The notes beneath the pieces are model-generated. The model saw only the letters and a program-made list of their open reading frames with translations. It was not told the origin of the DNA and made no database searches. Both the position numbers and the translations under genes were made by a program. A stretch of 13,099 bases of DNA, from NCBI GenBank assembly GCA_047629975.1, contig JBLHUT010000070.1, forward strand, positions 1 through 13,099. The letters run 5' to 3'. How positions within the stretch are numbered: the stretch's first letter is position 1; every line of letters begins with the position of its first letter. This document shows, piece after piece, positions 1 to 6,922 of the stretch. The DNA comes from JBLHUT01 sp047629975. Its GTDB lineage: Bacteria > Pseudomonadota > Alphaproteobacteria > Rhodobacterales > Rhodobacteraceae.

Positions 1-507
1 ATTACGGCTGTCATGCTGGCGACACTAACCTTGCACGGCGTCACACCCGGCGTGCGCCTGATGACGGATAATCCGGTTTTGATGGCGGCGATCTTTTCGG
101 GATTTTTCGTGATCAACCTGATGCTGTTGCCTTTGGGGATGTTGGTTTCGCGGATGGCGGCGCCCATCTTGCGGATCAAGGAAGCGTACATGCTGGTGAT
201 GATCTGCCTGTTGTGTACTGTCGGCGTTTATTTCGTGCGGGGCAATCCGTTTGACTTGTTGGTGATGGCGATTGCGGGGATCCTCGGGTTTGTCCTGCGC
301 CGGCAGGGATATCCGATGGCACCGCTGGTGATCGGTATGGTGCTTGGGCCGACGCTTGAAATCAGCTTGCGGCAGGGATTGATTATCACTGACGGAAGCT
401 TTGCGGCGTTCTTTGTTGGCCACCCGATTGCAGGTGTTTTGGTTGCTGCGGCCTGCGGTATGCTTGCCCTGTCTTTGTTCAGGGCTTTCAAAGACAGCAA
501 GGTTTAG
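1..507 (+). CDS. tctA: Tripartite tricarboxylate transporter permease, TctA family (C-terminal part)
   Basis: The reading frame is open from the first base, so the 5' end lies outside the window and the internal ATG at 13 is not the start. The visible ~168 residues are a membrane protein tail with several hydrophobic helices. Motifs resemble the end of TctA: HGVTPGVRLMTDNP near the start, an FVRGNPFDLLVMAIAGILGF helix, RRQGYPMAPLVIGMVLGPTLE, and a last helix after FFVGHPIAGVL. TctA is the large inner-membrane subunit that works with TctB and a periplasmic TctC binding protein to import carboxylates such as citrate using an ion gradient. The substrate cannot be told from this fragment. An alpha/beta hydrolase gene begins 5 bp after the stop and is probably co-transcribed. 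Confidence 0.9.
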   Translation: MTAVMLATLTLHGVTPGVRLMTDNPVLMAAIFSGFFVINLMLLPLGMLVSRMAAPILRIKEAYMLVMICLLCTVGVYFVRGNPFDLLVMAIAGILGFVLRRQGYPMAPLVIGMVLGPTLEISLRQGLIITDGSFAAFFVGHPIAGVLVAAACGMLALSLFRAFKDSKV

Positions 508-512
508 GTCGT

Positions 513-1337
513 ATGACAATAGGTTTTGCGCCCCCGCCGTACCGGTTGAAAACAGCCGGTCTGACGGTTAATATCCGGGTCGAGGGCACGGGACCGCCAC
601 TTTTGTTTCTGGGCGGTTCGAACTTTGATTTGTCCCTCAAGGCCGCTGTTTTCGACTCCGCTTTGCCGCGCCATTTTACTGTGGCGGCCGCTGATCCGCG
701 CGGGCTTGGTGGCACGGATGCGCCACAGGGCGATTGGACGATGCAGGATTACGCCCAGGATGCGCTCGACGTTCTTGATGCGCTGGGCTGGGCGCGGGCC
801 GATGTGTTGGGGGAAAGCTTTGGCGCGATGGTTGCGATGCATCTTGCCGCGTGCGCGCCGGAGCGGGTGAGTCGCCTGGCGTTGGCTGCGGGATCACCGG
901 GTGGCGCAGGCGGGTCGTCCTATCCGGTCGAGCAGTTTCAACAGATTTCCGATCCACACGCCCGCGCCCGCAGTGCGCTTGAGATCATGGACTGCCGTTT
1001 TGCAGACCTTCTAAAAAGCGCGCCAGACATGGCGCAGGCCCAAATCGAGGCCCGTGTCGCAGTAGAGGCGGCCTTTCGGGCGAATCGTGACAATGCTGCT
1101 GGCTATCCGCGCCTGCTCGGGGCGCGAGCGGGTCATGACGCGTGGGCCGCACTGCCGGGCATCCAGTGTCCGACGCTTGTATTTGCAGGTCGTTTCGACC
1201 GGCAAGCCCCACCGGAGCGTGCCGGAAAAATCGCAGGGGCCATGCCTGACGCAACTCTTTATGTCGTCGACGGGGGGCATAATCACTGTTTTGCGATGCC
1301 AGAGCCAGTTTTGAAGATCGTTGAACACTGGACCTGA
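513..1337 (+). CDS. Alpha/beta hydrolase
   Basis: This 274-residue protein has the alpha/beta-hydrolase plan. An oxyanion-region LGGS lies at residues 33-36, and DPRGLGGTD at 61-69 follows strand 4. The nucleophile elbow GESFGA places the catalytic serine at 102. The acid is probably Asp229 in AGRFDRQAPP, and the base His256 in GGHNHCF, so the triad looks complete. The fold covers esterases, lactonases (such as enol-lactone hydrolases) and haloperoxidase-like enzymes, and the substrate is not readable from sequence. No signal peptide is seen, so it should be cytoplasmic. The start at 513 is only 5 bp after the TctA stop, which suggests an operon and perhaps action on an imported carboxylate or its ester. 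That link is inference. Confidence 0.85.
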   Translation: MTIGFAPPPYRLKTAGLTVNIRVEGTGPPLLFLGGSNFDLSLKAAVFDSALPRHFTVAAADPRGLGGTDAPQGDWTMQDYAQDALDVLDALGWARADVLGESFGAMVAMHLAACAPERVSRLALAAGSPGGAGGSSYPVEQFQQISDPHARARSALEIMDCRFADLLKSAPDMAQAQIEARVAVEAAFRANRDNAAGYPRLLGARAGHDAWAALPGIQCPTLVFAGRFDRQAPPERAGKIAGAMPDATLYVVDGGHNHCFAMPEPVLKIVEHWT

Positions 1338-1380
1338 TGCCTTGGCGGGCACCGCGTGCGCCAATAAAACGTGCGCCCGG

Positions 1381-2427
1381 TCAGATAATCTCGTCTTCGT
1401 CAAATAACGGATCACCGGTCAACTGCCCATTGATATCATCCATCGTGAATTCGGCCTTGGCCAGTGATTTTACGAGAGCAAGATGAAAAACCGCATCCCC
1501 TTCGTTGACCACAGGCATGACAGCCCTACCGACGATGATGCCGTCAAAGGGGGCGATAATTTCCTGTTCCAGCGCGCCAAAGGGGTCAGATACAGCCGCC
1601 ATCAGGTCTCCTTGTGCCACAACATCCCCATCGGCGCGGTAGGTTCTCAGCAAGCCTCCGGCAGGCGCACGCAGCCATTTGCTTGAGGTGCATTGATGGG
1701 ATGGAGACGTCAGCTTTGTAATGCCGCGTGCTGAAATCATCCCGATATGCGACATGACCCGCAAAATTCCCGTAACCCCGGAGCGTACGGATTTTTCATC
1801 GAACCGCAGTGCTTCGCCGGCTTCGAACAAAAGCACATCCTTGCCGATATCTTTGGCAGCCGCCCGCATGGAGCCGTCCCGCAGGGGGGATTGAAGGATC
1901 ACAGGCGCGCCAAACACTTTTGCCAGTTCGGCGGTCCGGGCGTTGTCGGGCGAAATCCTGATCTGTGGAAGGTTCGTGCGGTGAACGGCGGCAGAATGCA
2001 GGTCGATCCCCAGATCGCAACGCTCGATGATCTCGTGCAGGAACAGATACGCCAGTCGCGATGCAAGCGAGCCCTTCGGACTGCCGGGAAAAGACCTGTT
2101 CAGGTCGCGCCGGTCCGGCAGATAACGTGAATGGTTGATAAATCCGAACGTGTTCACAATCGGGATCACGATCAGCGTTCCGCGCAGGGACTTCAGGTTG
2201 GGGGCGCGGATCAATCTGCGCACGATCTCGACGCCTATTACCTCGTCTCCGTGCACGCCTGCGCTGACAAAAATCGTTGGCCCGTCCGATTTGCCGTGGA
2301 TGACGTGAACAGACATGGTCACCGGTGTGTGGTCGGACAAGACGCTGATCGGCAATTCCACGGTTTGCCGTGATCCCGGTGAAATTTGCGTACCGGCAAT
2401 ACTAAATGAAGGACGTGGCCGAGCCAT
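1381..2427 (-). CDS. Succinylglutamate desuccinylase/aspartoacylase family (M14) metalloenzyme
   Basis: The product has 348 residues. The N-terminal half carries the zinc-carboxypeptidase (M14, AstE/ASPA) signature. HGDE at 59-62 supplies zinc ligands His59 and Glu62. DLNRSFPG at 108-115 contains the substrate-binding Asn-Arg pair. DLHS at 142-145 supplies the third ligand His144. FEAGE at 201-205 offers candidate catalytic glutamates. Residues about 252-316 form a beta-rich barrel-sandwich-like region resembling a lipoyl domain, seen in many members of this family, and the protein ends in an acidic tail. Family members hydrolyse N-acyl-amino acids or carboxy-terminal amide bonds; the substrate here is unknown. 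An AAGGAA ribosome site lies 6 bp before the ATG. It is the third gene after rimK and the zinc protease, with 50 bp to the latter. It probably acts on the same targets, for example removing glutamate added by RimK (inference). Confidence 0.85.
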   Translation of the reverse strand: MARPRPSFSIAGTQISPGSRQTVELPISVLSDHTPVTMSVHVIHGKSDGPTIFVSAGVHGDEVIGVEIVRRLIRAPNLKSLRGTLIVIPIVNTFGFINHSRYLPDRRDLNRSFPGSPKGSLASRLAYLFLHEIIERCDLGIDLHSAAVHRTNLPQIRISPDNARTAELAKVFGAPVILQSPLRDGSMRAAAKDIGKDVLLFEAGEALRFDEKSVRSGVTGILRVMSHIGMISARGITKLTSPSHQCTSSKWLRAPAGGLLRTYRADGDVVAQGDLMAAVSDPFGALEQEIIAPFDGIIVGRAVMPVVNEGDAVFHLALVKSLAKAEFTMDDINGQLTGDPLFDEDEII

Positions 2428-2477
2428 GGGTGTTCCTTGGTGTTGGGTCCGGATCGATACAGGGGCGCATCAGGCCA

Positions 2478-2948
2478 TCAGGACTGTGTTTCTTGCTTTG
2501 CCGCTAAATTGGCACGACGGGTGTGCACCGCGATATTGTGGTTTTTGAGAGCAGAGCGCCCGATGATCATAGGGAATGTCATATTGCTTCGGTCGGTCAG
2601 CGAAACAGAGATCGTCCACGTCCGGCCCGCTATGCGAAACCGGGTCCGGATGACGATCCGCTCTTCGGGAACGCCGCTGGTGTTCTTGATGTCACGGCGC
2701 TCATGGATCGGGGCCTCGATGATCTGACTGGAGTGTGTCGCATCCAGCTCGACCTGAAACCGGACCCACTCTGCACCATCCCGCTCGAAGGGCTGGATAT
2801 GAGTTGCATGCAACGCCGAAGTTCGGGCACCAGTGTCGATTTTCGTCCTGAGGTCACGCAACTTCAAAGAGGGTAGATCAATGTGCTCGATCCACCCGAT
2901 CACCATCAGGTCGCGTGTTGGTTTCACTGTGAAATCAGGGGCAGACAT
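2478..2948 (-). CDS. rimB: Retropepsin-like ATP-dependent zinc protease (RimB-type, PF05618)
   Basis: With the start at 2948 the protein has 156 residues, the usual family size. It begins with the family opening VIGWIEHIDLPSL. KIDTGARTSALHA follows, in which Asp38-Thr-Gly is the retropepsin-type aspartate motif. Near the end DRSNMTFPMIIGRSAL is the conserved closing motif. These proteins are annotated as ATP-dependent zinc proteases, but the motifs indicate an aspartic-protease fold. In Pseudomonas the relative RimB is encoded beside rimK and is linked to RimK-dependent modification of ribosomal protein S6. Here it sits between rimK and an M14 deacylase on the same strand. The frame stays open upstream, with a possible GTG at 3050, but the extra residues do not look family-like. 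Neither start has a strong ribosome site. The symbol rests on family and context. Confidence 0.82.
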   Translation of the reverse strand: MSAPDFTVKPTRDLMVIGWIEHIDLPSLKLRDLRTKIDTGARTSALHATHIQPFERDGAEWVRFQVELDATHSSQIIEAPIHERRDIKNTSGVPEERIVIRTRFRIAGRTWTISVSLTDRSNMTFPMIIGRSALKNHNIAVHTRRANLAAKQETQS

Positions 2949-3089
2949 AAGAGTACCAATCAGGTCGTATTGATCATGGCAAGCAGGAAGCACCGCTTTG
3001 CCTTCAATACTTTTTTCGACGCGCAACAGCGCAGGTTTGGCCGACGCCACCGTCGTTACGGAGTGCGTCGAACATGTTTTAGCGCGCTG

Positions 3090-3995
3090 TCAGCCTTTGC
3101 CTTTGGTCTTGGACGTGCCGGCTTTTGCGTGCTTTTCAAGATGCTCGATGATCATCCCTGCAACATCCAGTTTCGTCGCGGCCTCGACGCCCTCCAGACC
3201 GGGGGACGAGTTGACCTCCATCACCACGGCCCCGTGGTTTGCCCGCAGCATATCCACACCGCACACGGCCAAGCCCATGGATTTCGCCGCGCGAATGGCT
3301 GTGGAGCGTTCTTCGGGCGAGATCTTGATCAATTTTGCCGAACCGCCGCGATGCAGATTTGACCGGAACTCTCCTTCGGCGCCTGTCCGCTTCATTGCCG
3401 CGACGACCTTGCCGCCGATAACGATGGCGCGAATGTCTGTTCCGCCGGCTTCTTTGATAAACTCCTGCGCCAGAATGTTTACGTTTGCGCCGCGAAAGGC
3501 TTCGATAACGGATTTGGCAGAGCGTTCGGTATCGGCCAGAACCACCCCGATGCCCTGTGTGCCCTCAAGCAGCTTGATCACAACAGGCGCACCACCAGCC
3601 AGCTTGACGACCTCGCTTGCCTGTTTTGCGTCATGCGCAAACGCCGTAACCGGAAGGCCGATACCGTCACGGGCCAGCAATTGCATCGAGCGCAGCTTGT
3701 CGCGCGACCGGCCGATCGCAACGCTTTCGTTGAGCGGGTAAACTCCCATCATTTCAAACTGGCGCAGGACCGCGAGGCCGTAAAAAGTGATCGAGGCCCC
3801 GATCCGCGGAATGACGGCGTCATACCCTATCAGAGATTCGCCGTTGTAATAAATCTCGGGGCGACGCGACGCGATATTCATGTAGCATTGCAATGTGTTC
3901 ACGACGTCGATCGTATGGCCACGGCTTTCGGCGGCTTCGATCAGCCGTTTATGGGAGTAAAGGTTCGGATTGCGCGCCATAAGTGCGATTTTCAT
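3090..3995 (-). CDS. rimK: RimK-type alpha-L-glutamate ligase (ATP-grasp)
   Basis: The product has 301 residues, the same size as E. coli RimK, and matches it from end to end. The N-terminal domain opens MKIALMARNPNLYSHKRL. The central domain has GRSRDK (residues 95-100) and EGTQGIGVVLADT (144-156), the ATP-grasp phosphate-binding region. QEFI at 177-180 lies in the adenine pocket. FRSNLHRGG at 210-218 and VMEVNSSPGLEG at 258-269 provide the magnesium ligands Glu260 and Asn262. RimK adds glutamate to the C-terminus of ribosomal protein S6 and can also make poly-alpha-glutamate. The protein ends in a lysine-rich tail. An AAAAGGAAA ribosome site precedes the ATG. A sigma70-like promoter lies at 4059-4086. 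It is the first gene of a minus-strand cluster with a RimB-type protease and an M14 deacylase. Confidence 0.93.
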   Translation of the reverse strand: MKIALMARNPNLYSHKRLIEAAESRGHTIDVVNTLQCYMNIASRRPEIYYNGESLIGYDAVIPRIGASITFYGLAVLRQFEMMGVYPLNESVAIGRSRDKLRSMQLLARDGIGLPVTAFAHDAKQASEVVKLAGGAPVVIKLLEGTQGIGVVLADTERSAKSVIEAFRGANVNILAQEFIKEAGGTDIRAIVIGGKVVAAMKRTGAEGEFRSNLHRGGSAKLIKISPEERSTAIRAAKSMGLAVCGVDMLRANHGAVVMEVNSSPGLEGVEAATKLDVAGMIIEHLEKHAKAGTSKTKGKG

Positions 3996-4058
3996 CGATA
4001 TTTCCTTTTAAGAGACAAAAGACACAAAGGTGCGTGCCTTGGGTGTTCGAATTCTTGG

Positions 4059-4086
4059 TAAATAAACCGTCAGGGAAAGCGATCAA
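4059..4086 (-). promoter_or_regulatory. Putative sigma70-type promoter for rimK
   Basis: Read on the minus strand, TTGATC (4081-4086) is separated by 16 bp from TATTTA (4059-4064). Transcription would start near 4052, giving a leader of about 55 nt before the rimK ATG. It lies in the 237-bp gap between the GntR gene and rimK, so rimK need not depend on read-through. This is a motif match only. Confidence 0.35.
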
Positions 4087-4205
4087 ACATCCCTGTAGTG
4101 TTCCAGAGCTTGCTGCGGGATGCAAACGGGTCTTTTCCCATAGGAGCCAAACGCGGGTCGCAGTGCGCTCGGGTCGGAATATGCACTGGTGGACTGCGGT
4201 ATTGA

Positions 4206-4222
4206 ACGGAAAAGTTTTCCGT
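4206..4222. promoter_or_regulatory. Perfect 17-bp palindrome (operator or weak terminator)
   Basis: ACGGAAAA and TTTTCCGT are exact reverse complements around one central base. The site lies 10 bp beyond the stop of the GntR gene and well upstream of rimK. It could be an operator for a dimeric regulator. As RNA on the minus strand it could form an A/U-rich hairpin ending the GntR transcript, but no clear T-run follows. Confidence 0.4.
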
Positions 4223-4232
4223 AGCTGTTATG

Positions 4233-4889
4233 CTAGCTCATTGCGGTCCGGCTATGCTCCAACCCCTTGAGGATGTGGGTTTTAAGGGCGGCGATGGCGC
4301 CATTTACATCGCGCGCAAGGGCCGCATCAAACATTGCACGGTGTTCGGCCACAGCCTCTTCGCCGCGACTGGTCAGGACCAGTATTTGATAGCGTAGGTA
4401 TTTGCTATAAATAATAGCGTGCAAGGACAGTAGGTTATCGGAGTTACAGGCCTGAATCATTGCCTTGTGAAATTCCCAGTCATAGCGTTTCCAAAGCTCG
4501 ACCTGACCCGGATCGCCTGCCAGCATCCTTTGTTCGACAAGGTTGAGTTTATGATGAGCGGCGACAAGGTTACCCTCCCAGTCGGCATCTCCGGTCGCGA
4601 TCGATGTCTCAAGTGCGGAAGATTCCAGTAAAATACGCAGGTACGCGATTTCAGTAAGATCCTTTTTGGACACTGGTTTCACAAAAAAGCCACGCTGCTC
4701 TGCGGCGACCACAAAGCCTTCGCTGGCAAGTCGGTTCAGCGTTTCGCGCAAGGTAGAAACACTGGCATTATATCGGTCCCTGAGGGCCTCCAGCTTTAGC
4801 TTGAGACCGGGTTCCAGTACGCCGTAAATAATGTCGTGCTTGATACGCTCATATGTTGTGGATCTGACTGTGGCCTTCGTAAGTATCAT
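4233..4889 (-). CDS. GntR family transcriptional regulator, FCD (FadR-type) domain
   Basis: The 218-residue protein has an N-terminal winged helix (about residues 8-72) with the GntR pattern YERIKHDIIYGVLEPG, then LRDRYNASVSTLRETLNRLASEGFV. A helical FCD ligand-binding domain follows. Its metal-site pattern is intact: Asp137 and His141 in DWEFH, His183 in EHRA and His205 in KTHI. Proteins of this subfamily usually repress genes for organic-acid or sugar-acid use and release DNA when a small carboxylate binds. The ligand and target are not evident. Neighbours are rimK downstream on the same strand, 237 bp away, and a surface-protein gene upstream. The start is supported by AAGG four bases before the ATG. 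The carboxylate transporter gene at the left edge is a possible target but is about 4 kb away. Confidence 0.88.
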   Translation of the reverse strand: MILTKATVRSTTYERIKHDIIYGVLEPGLKLKLEALRDRYNASVSTLRETLNRLASEGFVVAAEQRGFFVKPVSKKDLTEIAYLRILLESSALETSIATGDADWEGNLVAAHHKLNLVEQRMLAGDPGQVELWKRYDWEFHKAMIQACNSDNLLSLHAIIYSKYLRYQILVLTSRGEEAVAEHRAMFDAALARDVNGAIAALKTHILKGLEHSRTAMS

Positions 4890-5019
4890 GCTGCCTTGCT
4901 CGAAAAGCTGACTCTGCGAGTGATCCTATATTCTTATCCAAGATTCCTCAATGCTGGAAAAATCCGCGGGAAATCATGGATATGACGGCCTATCGAGCGT
5001 TCGGTGAACAAGTTGACAC

Positions 5020-5046
5020 CGCCTTGCGGCGCATTACCGCAAGGCG
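5020..5046 (-). terminator. Stem-loop downstream of the fibro-slime gene
   Basis: A perfect 10-bp inverted repeat, CGCCTTGCGG at 5020-5029 and CCGCAAGGCG at 5037-5046, encloses a 7-nt loop. It lies about 70 bp after the stop of the minus-strand surface-protein gene. There is no T-run on either side, so it is not a textbook intrinsic terminator. It may stabilise the 3' end or work with Rho. Confidence 0.4.
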
Positions 5047-5061
5047 ACTTTAAGGCATTAT

Positions 5062-5089
5062 CGCACACGCGAGCGTGCTGGCGCGTGCG
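5062..5089 (-). terminator. Second stem-loop downstream of the fibro-slime gene
   Basis: CGCACACGC (5062-5070) and GCGCGTGCG (5081-5089) pair over 9 bp. On the minus-strand transcript the single mismatch becomes a G-U wobble, giving a continuous stem with a 10-nt loop. The wobble favours function in minus-strand RNA, as the 3' hairpin of the gene ending at 5118. No T-run follows. Confidence 0.35.
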
Positions 5090-5117
5090 CACTGACCTGT
5101 GGGTGTCGGCCCAAGCG

Positions 5118-5915
5118 TCAGGATTTGCGGCGGCTGCTAACCACTACTATGGCCGCGATGCCCCCCAGTATTAACGGCAGGGTGGCCGGAAGCGGTACAA
5201 CCGCGGGCAGTGGGCCAGCAATGTCGGTGGTGATGGCCAGGTTGGTCGAAATTGAGAAATTCGATTGGGTTGTATGGCGTTCGGCAAAGAAGAGTTTGAA
5301 GTCATAGCCGGTGTTTTCGGACAACCCCAAGTTTGTGATCAAGTCACTTCCGGTAAAAGACGCCGACGACGCGCCATGCACCCCGCCAAGATCCAAAGCG
5401 AGTTTGCCGTCAACAAAAACCCAGACATCGTCATCACCCGTAAAGGTGAAAAAATCGCTTGATTCAAACGCCAACTTACCAGCGAGTTCGTAGGTAAAGT
5501 GATAATTGTGGCCGCGTCCTTCGTTCCCGATTAACTGATTGTCGATCGGGAAAAACGAATTGTTGCTGTACTGGAACAGGCCGTCGCCATCTTCGGAGAG
5601 CGTTACTCCGTAAGTCGTTGACTGGTTCACCCCTGCCACATCCCGATACCATTGGGAGAAATTCGCGGCATTTGAAAACTGGGCGTTGGCCTCACCGCTG
5701 GCTGTCAGGACGGGCTTTCCACTCTCATCCAGCTGATATTCCACCGCGCCTGTTTGCAGGCCTCCGATGGATCTTTCGAAATCGGGATGTGTGTCGCTAA
5801 AATCACGTATTATTCCAACAAGATCAATTGTTCCGGCCATAAGCGAAGTGCCCATACCCATGCACAGGGTGAACATTGTCAGAATAACACATGATTTCAA
5901 TTTGTACTGGTTCAT
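5118..5915 (-). CDS. Fibro-slime domain protein with VPLPA-CTERM sorting signal
   Basis: This 265-residue exported protein starts with a basic-hydrophobic signal peptide (about residues 1-28, ending near SLMAG). The body matches the fibro-slime domain. It begins TIDLVGIIRDFSDTHPDFE, has an NYHFTYEL strand near 137-144, and carries the diagnostic FTFTGDDDVWVFVDGKLAL (156-174) followed by DLGGVHG. The C-terminus is a tripartite sorting tail: VPLPA at 240-244, a hydrophobic helix to about 260, then SRRKS. VPLPA-CTERM tails are removed by an exosortase-type enzyme during export to the surface. The domain was named from Fibrobacter proteins and is related to carbohydrate-binding PA14-type folds; the function here is unknown. 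GGAAG seven bases before the ATG supports the start. No exosortase or polysaccharide genes are nearby, so the gene stands alone. Confidence 0.85.
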   Translation of the reverse strand: MNQYKLKSCVILTMFTLCMGMGTSLMAGTIDLVGIIRDFSDTHPDFERSIGGLQTGAVEYQLDESGKPVLTASGEANAQFSNAANFSQWYRDVAGVNQSTTYGVTLSEDGDGLFQYSNNSFFPIDNQLIGNEGRGHNYHFTYELAGKLAFESSDFFTFTGDDDVWVFVDGKLALDLGGVHGASSASFTGSDLITNLGLSENTGYDFKLFFAERHTTQSNFSISTNLAITTDIAGPLPAVVPLPATLPLILGGIAAIVVVSSRRKS

Positions 5916-6013
5916 TATTCTACTTCCGCACTCGTTAAAACAGACTCACTACTGTGCGAAAGCGGATAACACGCAAGCTGCAAAACCGGCAAACGTCCAT
6001 TAGGATGTGCACC

Positions 6014-6027
6014 TATACTTTTGTATA
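6014..6027. repeat. AT-rich dyad upstream of the fibro-slime gene
   Basis: TATAC and GTATA form a perfect inverted repeat around TTTT. It is about 100 bp upstream of the surface-protein start, inside the 233-bp gap after phnF. It could be part of a promoter or operator for that gene. A possible minus-strand promoter (TTGCCG, 17 bp, TTATCC) lies closer to the gene. Both readings are weak, and nothing else recognisable was seen in this gap. Confidence 0.25.
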
Positions 6028-6148
6028 CATATTGGCTAAAAACCCTCCGCTCTGTCTTGGACATCAGGGCACGCATCGACCATTATATCCGGGTCCAACC
6101 TGCCGTTTGCCTATACCCACACGGCCGACCCAACCGCGATCACCCGCT

Positions 6149-6871
6149 TCAGGGGCTCTGTGGGTCACTGAGTGTGAGCGTGACCCTATCGCCGGCAAAC
6201 CACGAGCGGCCAAATTCAACCGGCCTTTGTTCGGCATCAACGTTGATGCCGATCGTCCGCAGAATGGGGGCATGTTCGGGAATTCGAAGGTGCAGGGCCT
6301 GTGTTGCTGTGGCAAGTTTTGCGTTCATGCGTGTCGATGCCCGCGTATAATCGGCGACGCCTGCACGGTTCAGGGCTTCGGTGACCGACTTGGTTTCTGA
6401 CAGGTCCGAGAGCAATTCGGGAAACCGCTCTGCGGGAAAGACGCTGCGAAATATCCCGATGGGTTGACCGTCGGACAGGGACAGCCCTTCAAAGACATGA
6501 ACAGCGGCCGCATCGGGCAGAGCAAGGGCTGCGCACTCCTCCGCTGTGGCTTTGCGGGTTTCGAGCAAAAGCACTTCCTTGGCCGGTGCGCGCCCTGCTG
6601 CGATCAGGTTCTGGCGAAACCGCACGCGACGGCCGATGGCGTAGTCGGTCGGGGTCATTGTAACGAAGACACCCGCGCCGCGCCGCGCATGGACCAGCCC
6701 CTCCTTTGCCAGTGCAGCGACTGCGTGCCGGACCGTGTGCCGGTTCACGCCAAACCGCGTTGCAAGCGCGGCCTCGGTGGGCAGTTTGTCGCCTGCGCGA
6801 TAATGCTGTGCGGCAATATCACGGCGCAAGCTGCTGGCGATTGCGGTCCAGATCGGGGTGCGGGGGGTCAT
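6149..6871 (-). CDS. phnF: PhnF, GntR/HutC-type transcriptional regulator of the phosphonate genes
   Basis: The product has 240 residues, the usual PhnF length. The winged helix (residues about 6-71) shows LRRDIAAQHYRAGDKLPTE, then FGVNRHTVRHAVAALAKEGLV and RRGAGVFV. The C-terminal UTRA ligand-binding domain (about 80-238) includes DYTRASTRMNAKLAT and ends with NVDAEQRPVEFGRSWFAGDRV, a typical HutC-family closing motif. PhnF proteins repress C-P lyase genes. The gene is divergent from phnG, and the 97-bp spacer carries a matching operator. A possible phnF promoter (TTGTCT, 16 bp, CATAAA on the minus strand) overlaps that operator, so autorepression is likely. No strong ribosome site precedes the ATG. 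The inducing ligand is not known from the sequence. Confidence 0.92.
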   Translation of the reverse strand: MTPRTPIWTAIASSLRRDIAAQHYRAGDKLPTEAALATRFGVNRHTVRHAVAALAKEGLVHARRGAGVFVTMTPTDYAIGRRVRFRQNLIAAGRAPAKEVLLLETRKATAEECAALALPDAAAVHVFEGLSLSDGQPIGIFRSVFPAERFPELLSDLSETKSVTEALNRAGVADYTRASTRMNAKLATATQALHLRIPEHAPILRTIGINVDAEQRPVEFGRSWFAGDRVTLTLSDPQSP

Positions 6872-6894
6872 GTCATGTTTTTTCGATCAGGGGA

Positions 6895-6922
6895 TTGTTT
6901 TGTGCGAAGGGTCGTTTATGAT
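6895..6922 (+). promoter_or_regulatory. Putative phnG operon promoter
   Basis: TTGTTT at 6895-6900 and TATGAT at 6917-6922 are separated by 16 bp, a fair sigma70-type match. Transcription would start near 6929, placing the PhnF operator immediately over and after the start site. That geometry suits repression by blocking polymerase. This is motif inference only. Confidence 0.45.

Noticed and set aside
1347..1378. Possible terminator between the convergent hydrolase and M14 genes, plus a CGTGCGCC direct repeat
   Set aside because: The best hairpin needs a two-base bulge and an 18-nt loop and has no T-run; the two 8-bp direct copies may be chance in GC-rich DNA.
5062..5092. Alternating purine-pyrimidine run as a Z-DNA-forming element
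   Set aside because: The alternation is interrupted and short; the stem-loop explanation accounts for the same bases better.
6871..6889. TGTCATG near the phnF start as part of a Pho box
   Set aside because: Only one TGTCA-type repeat is present; the second expected 11 bp later is not there, so PhoB control is not supported from this sequence.
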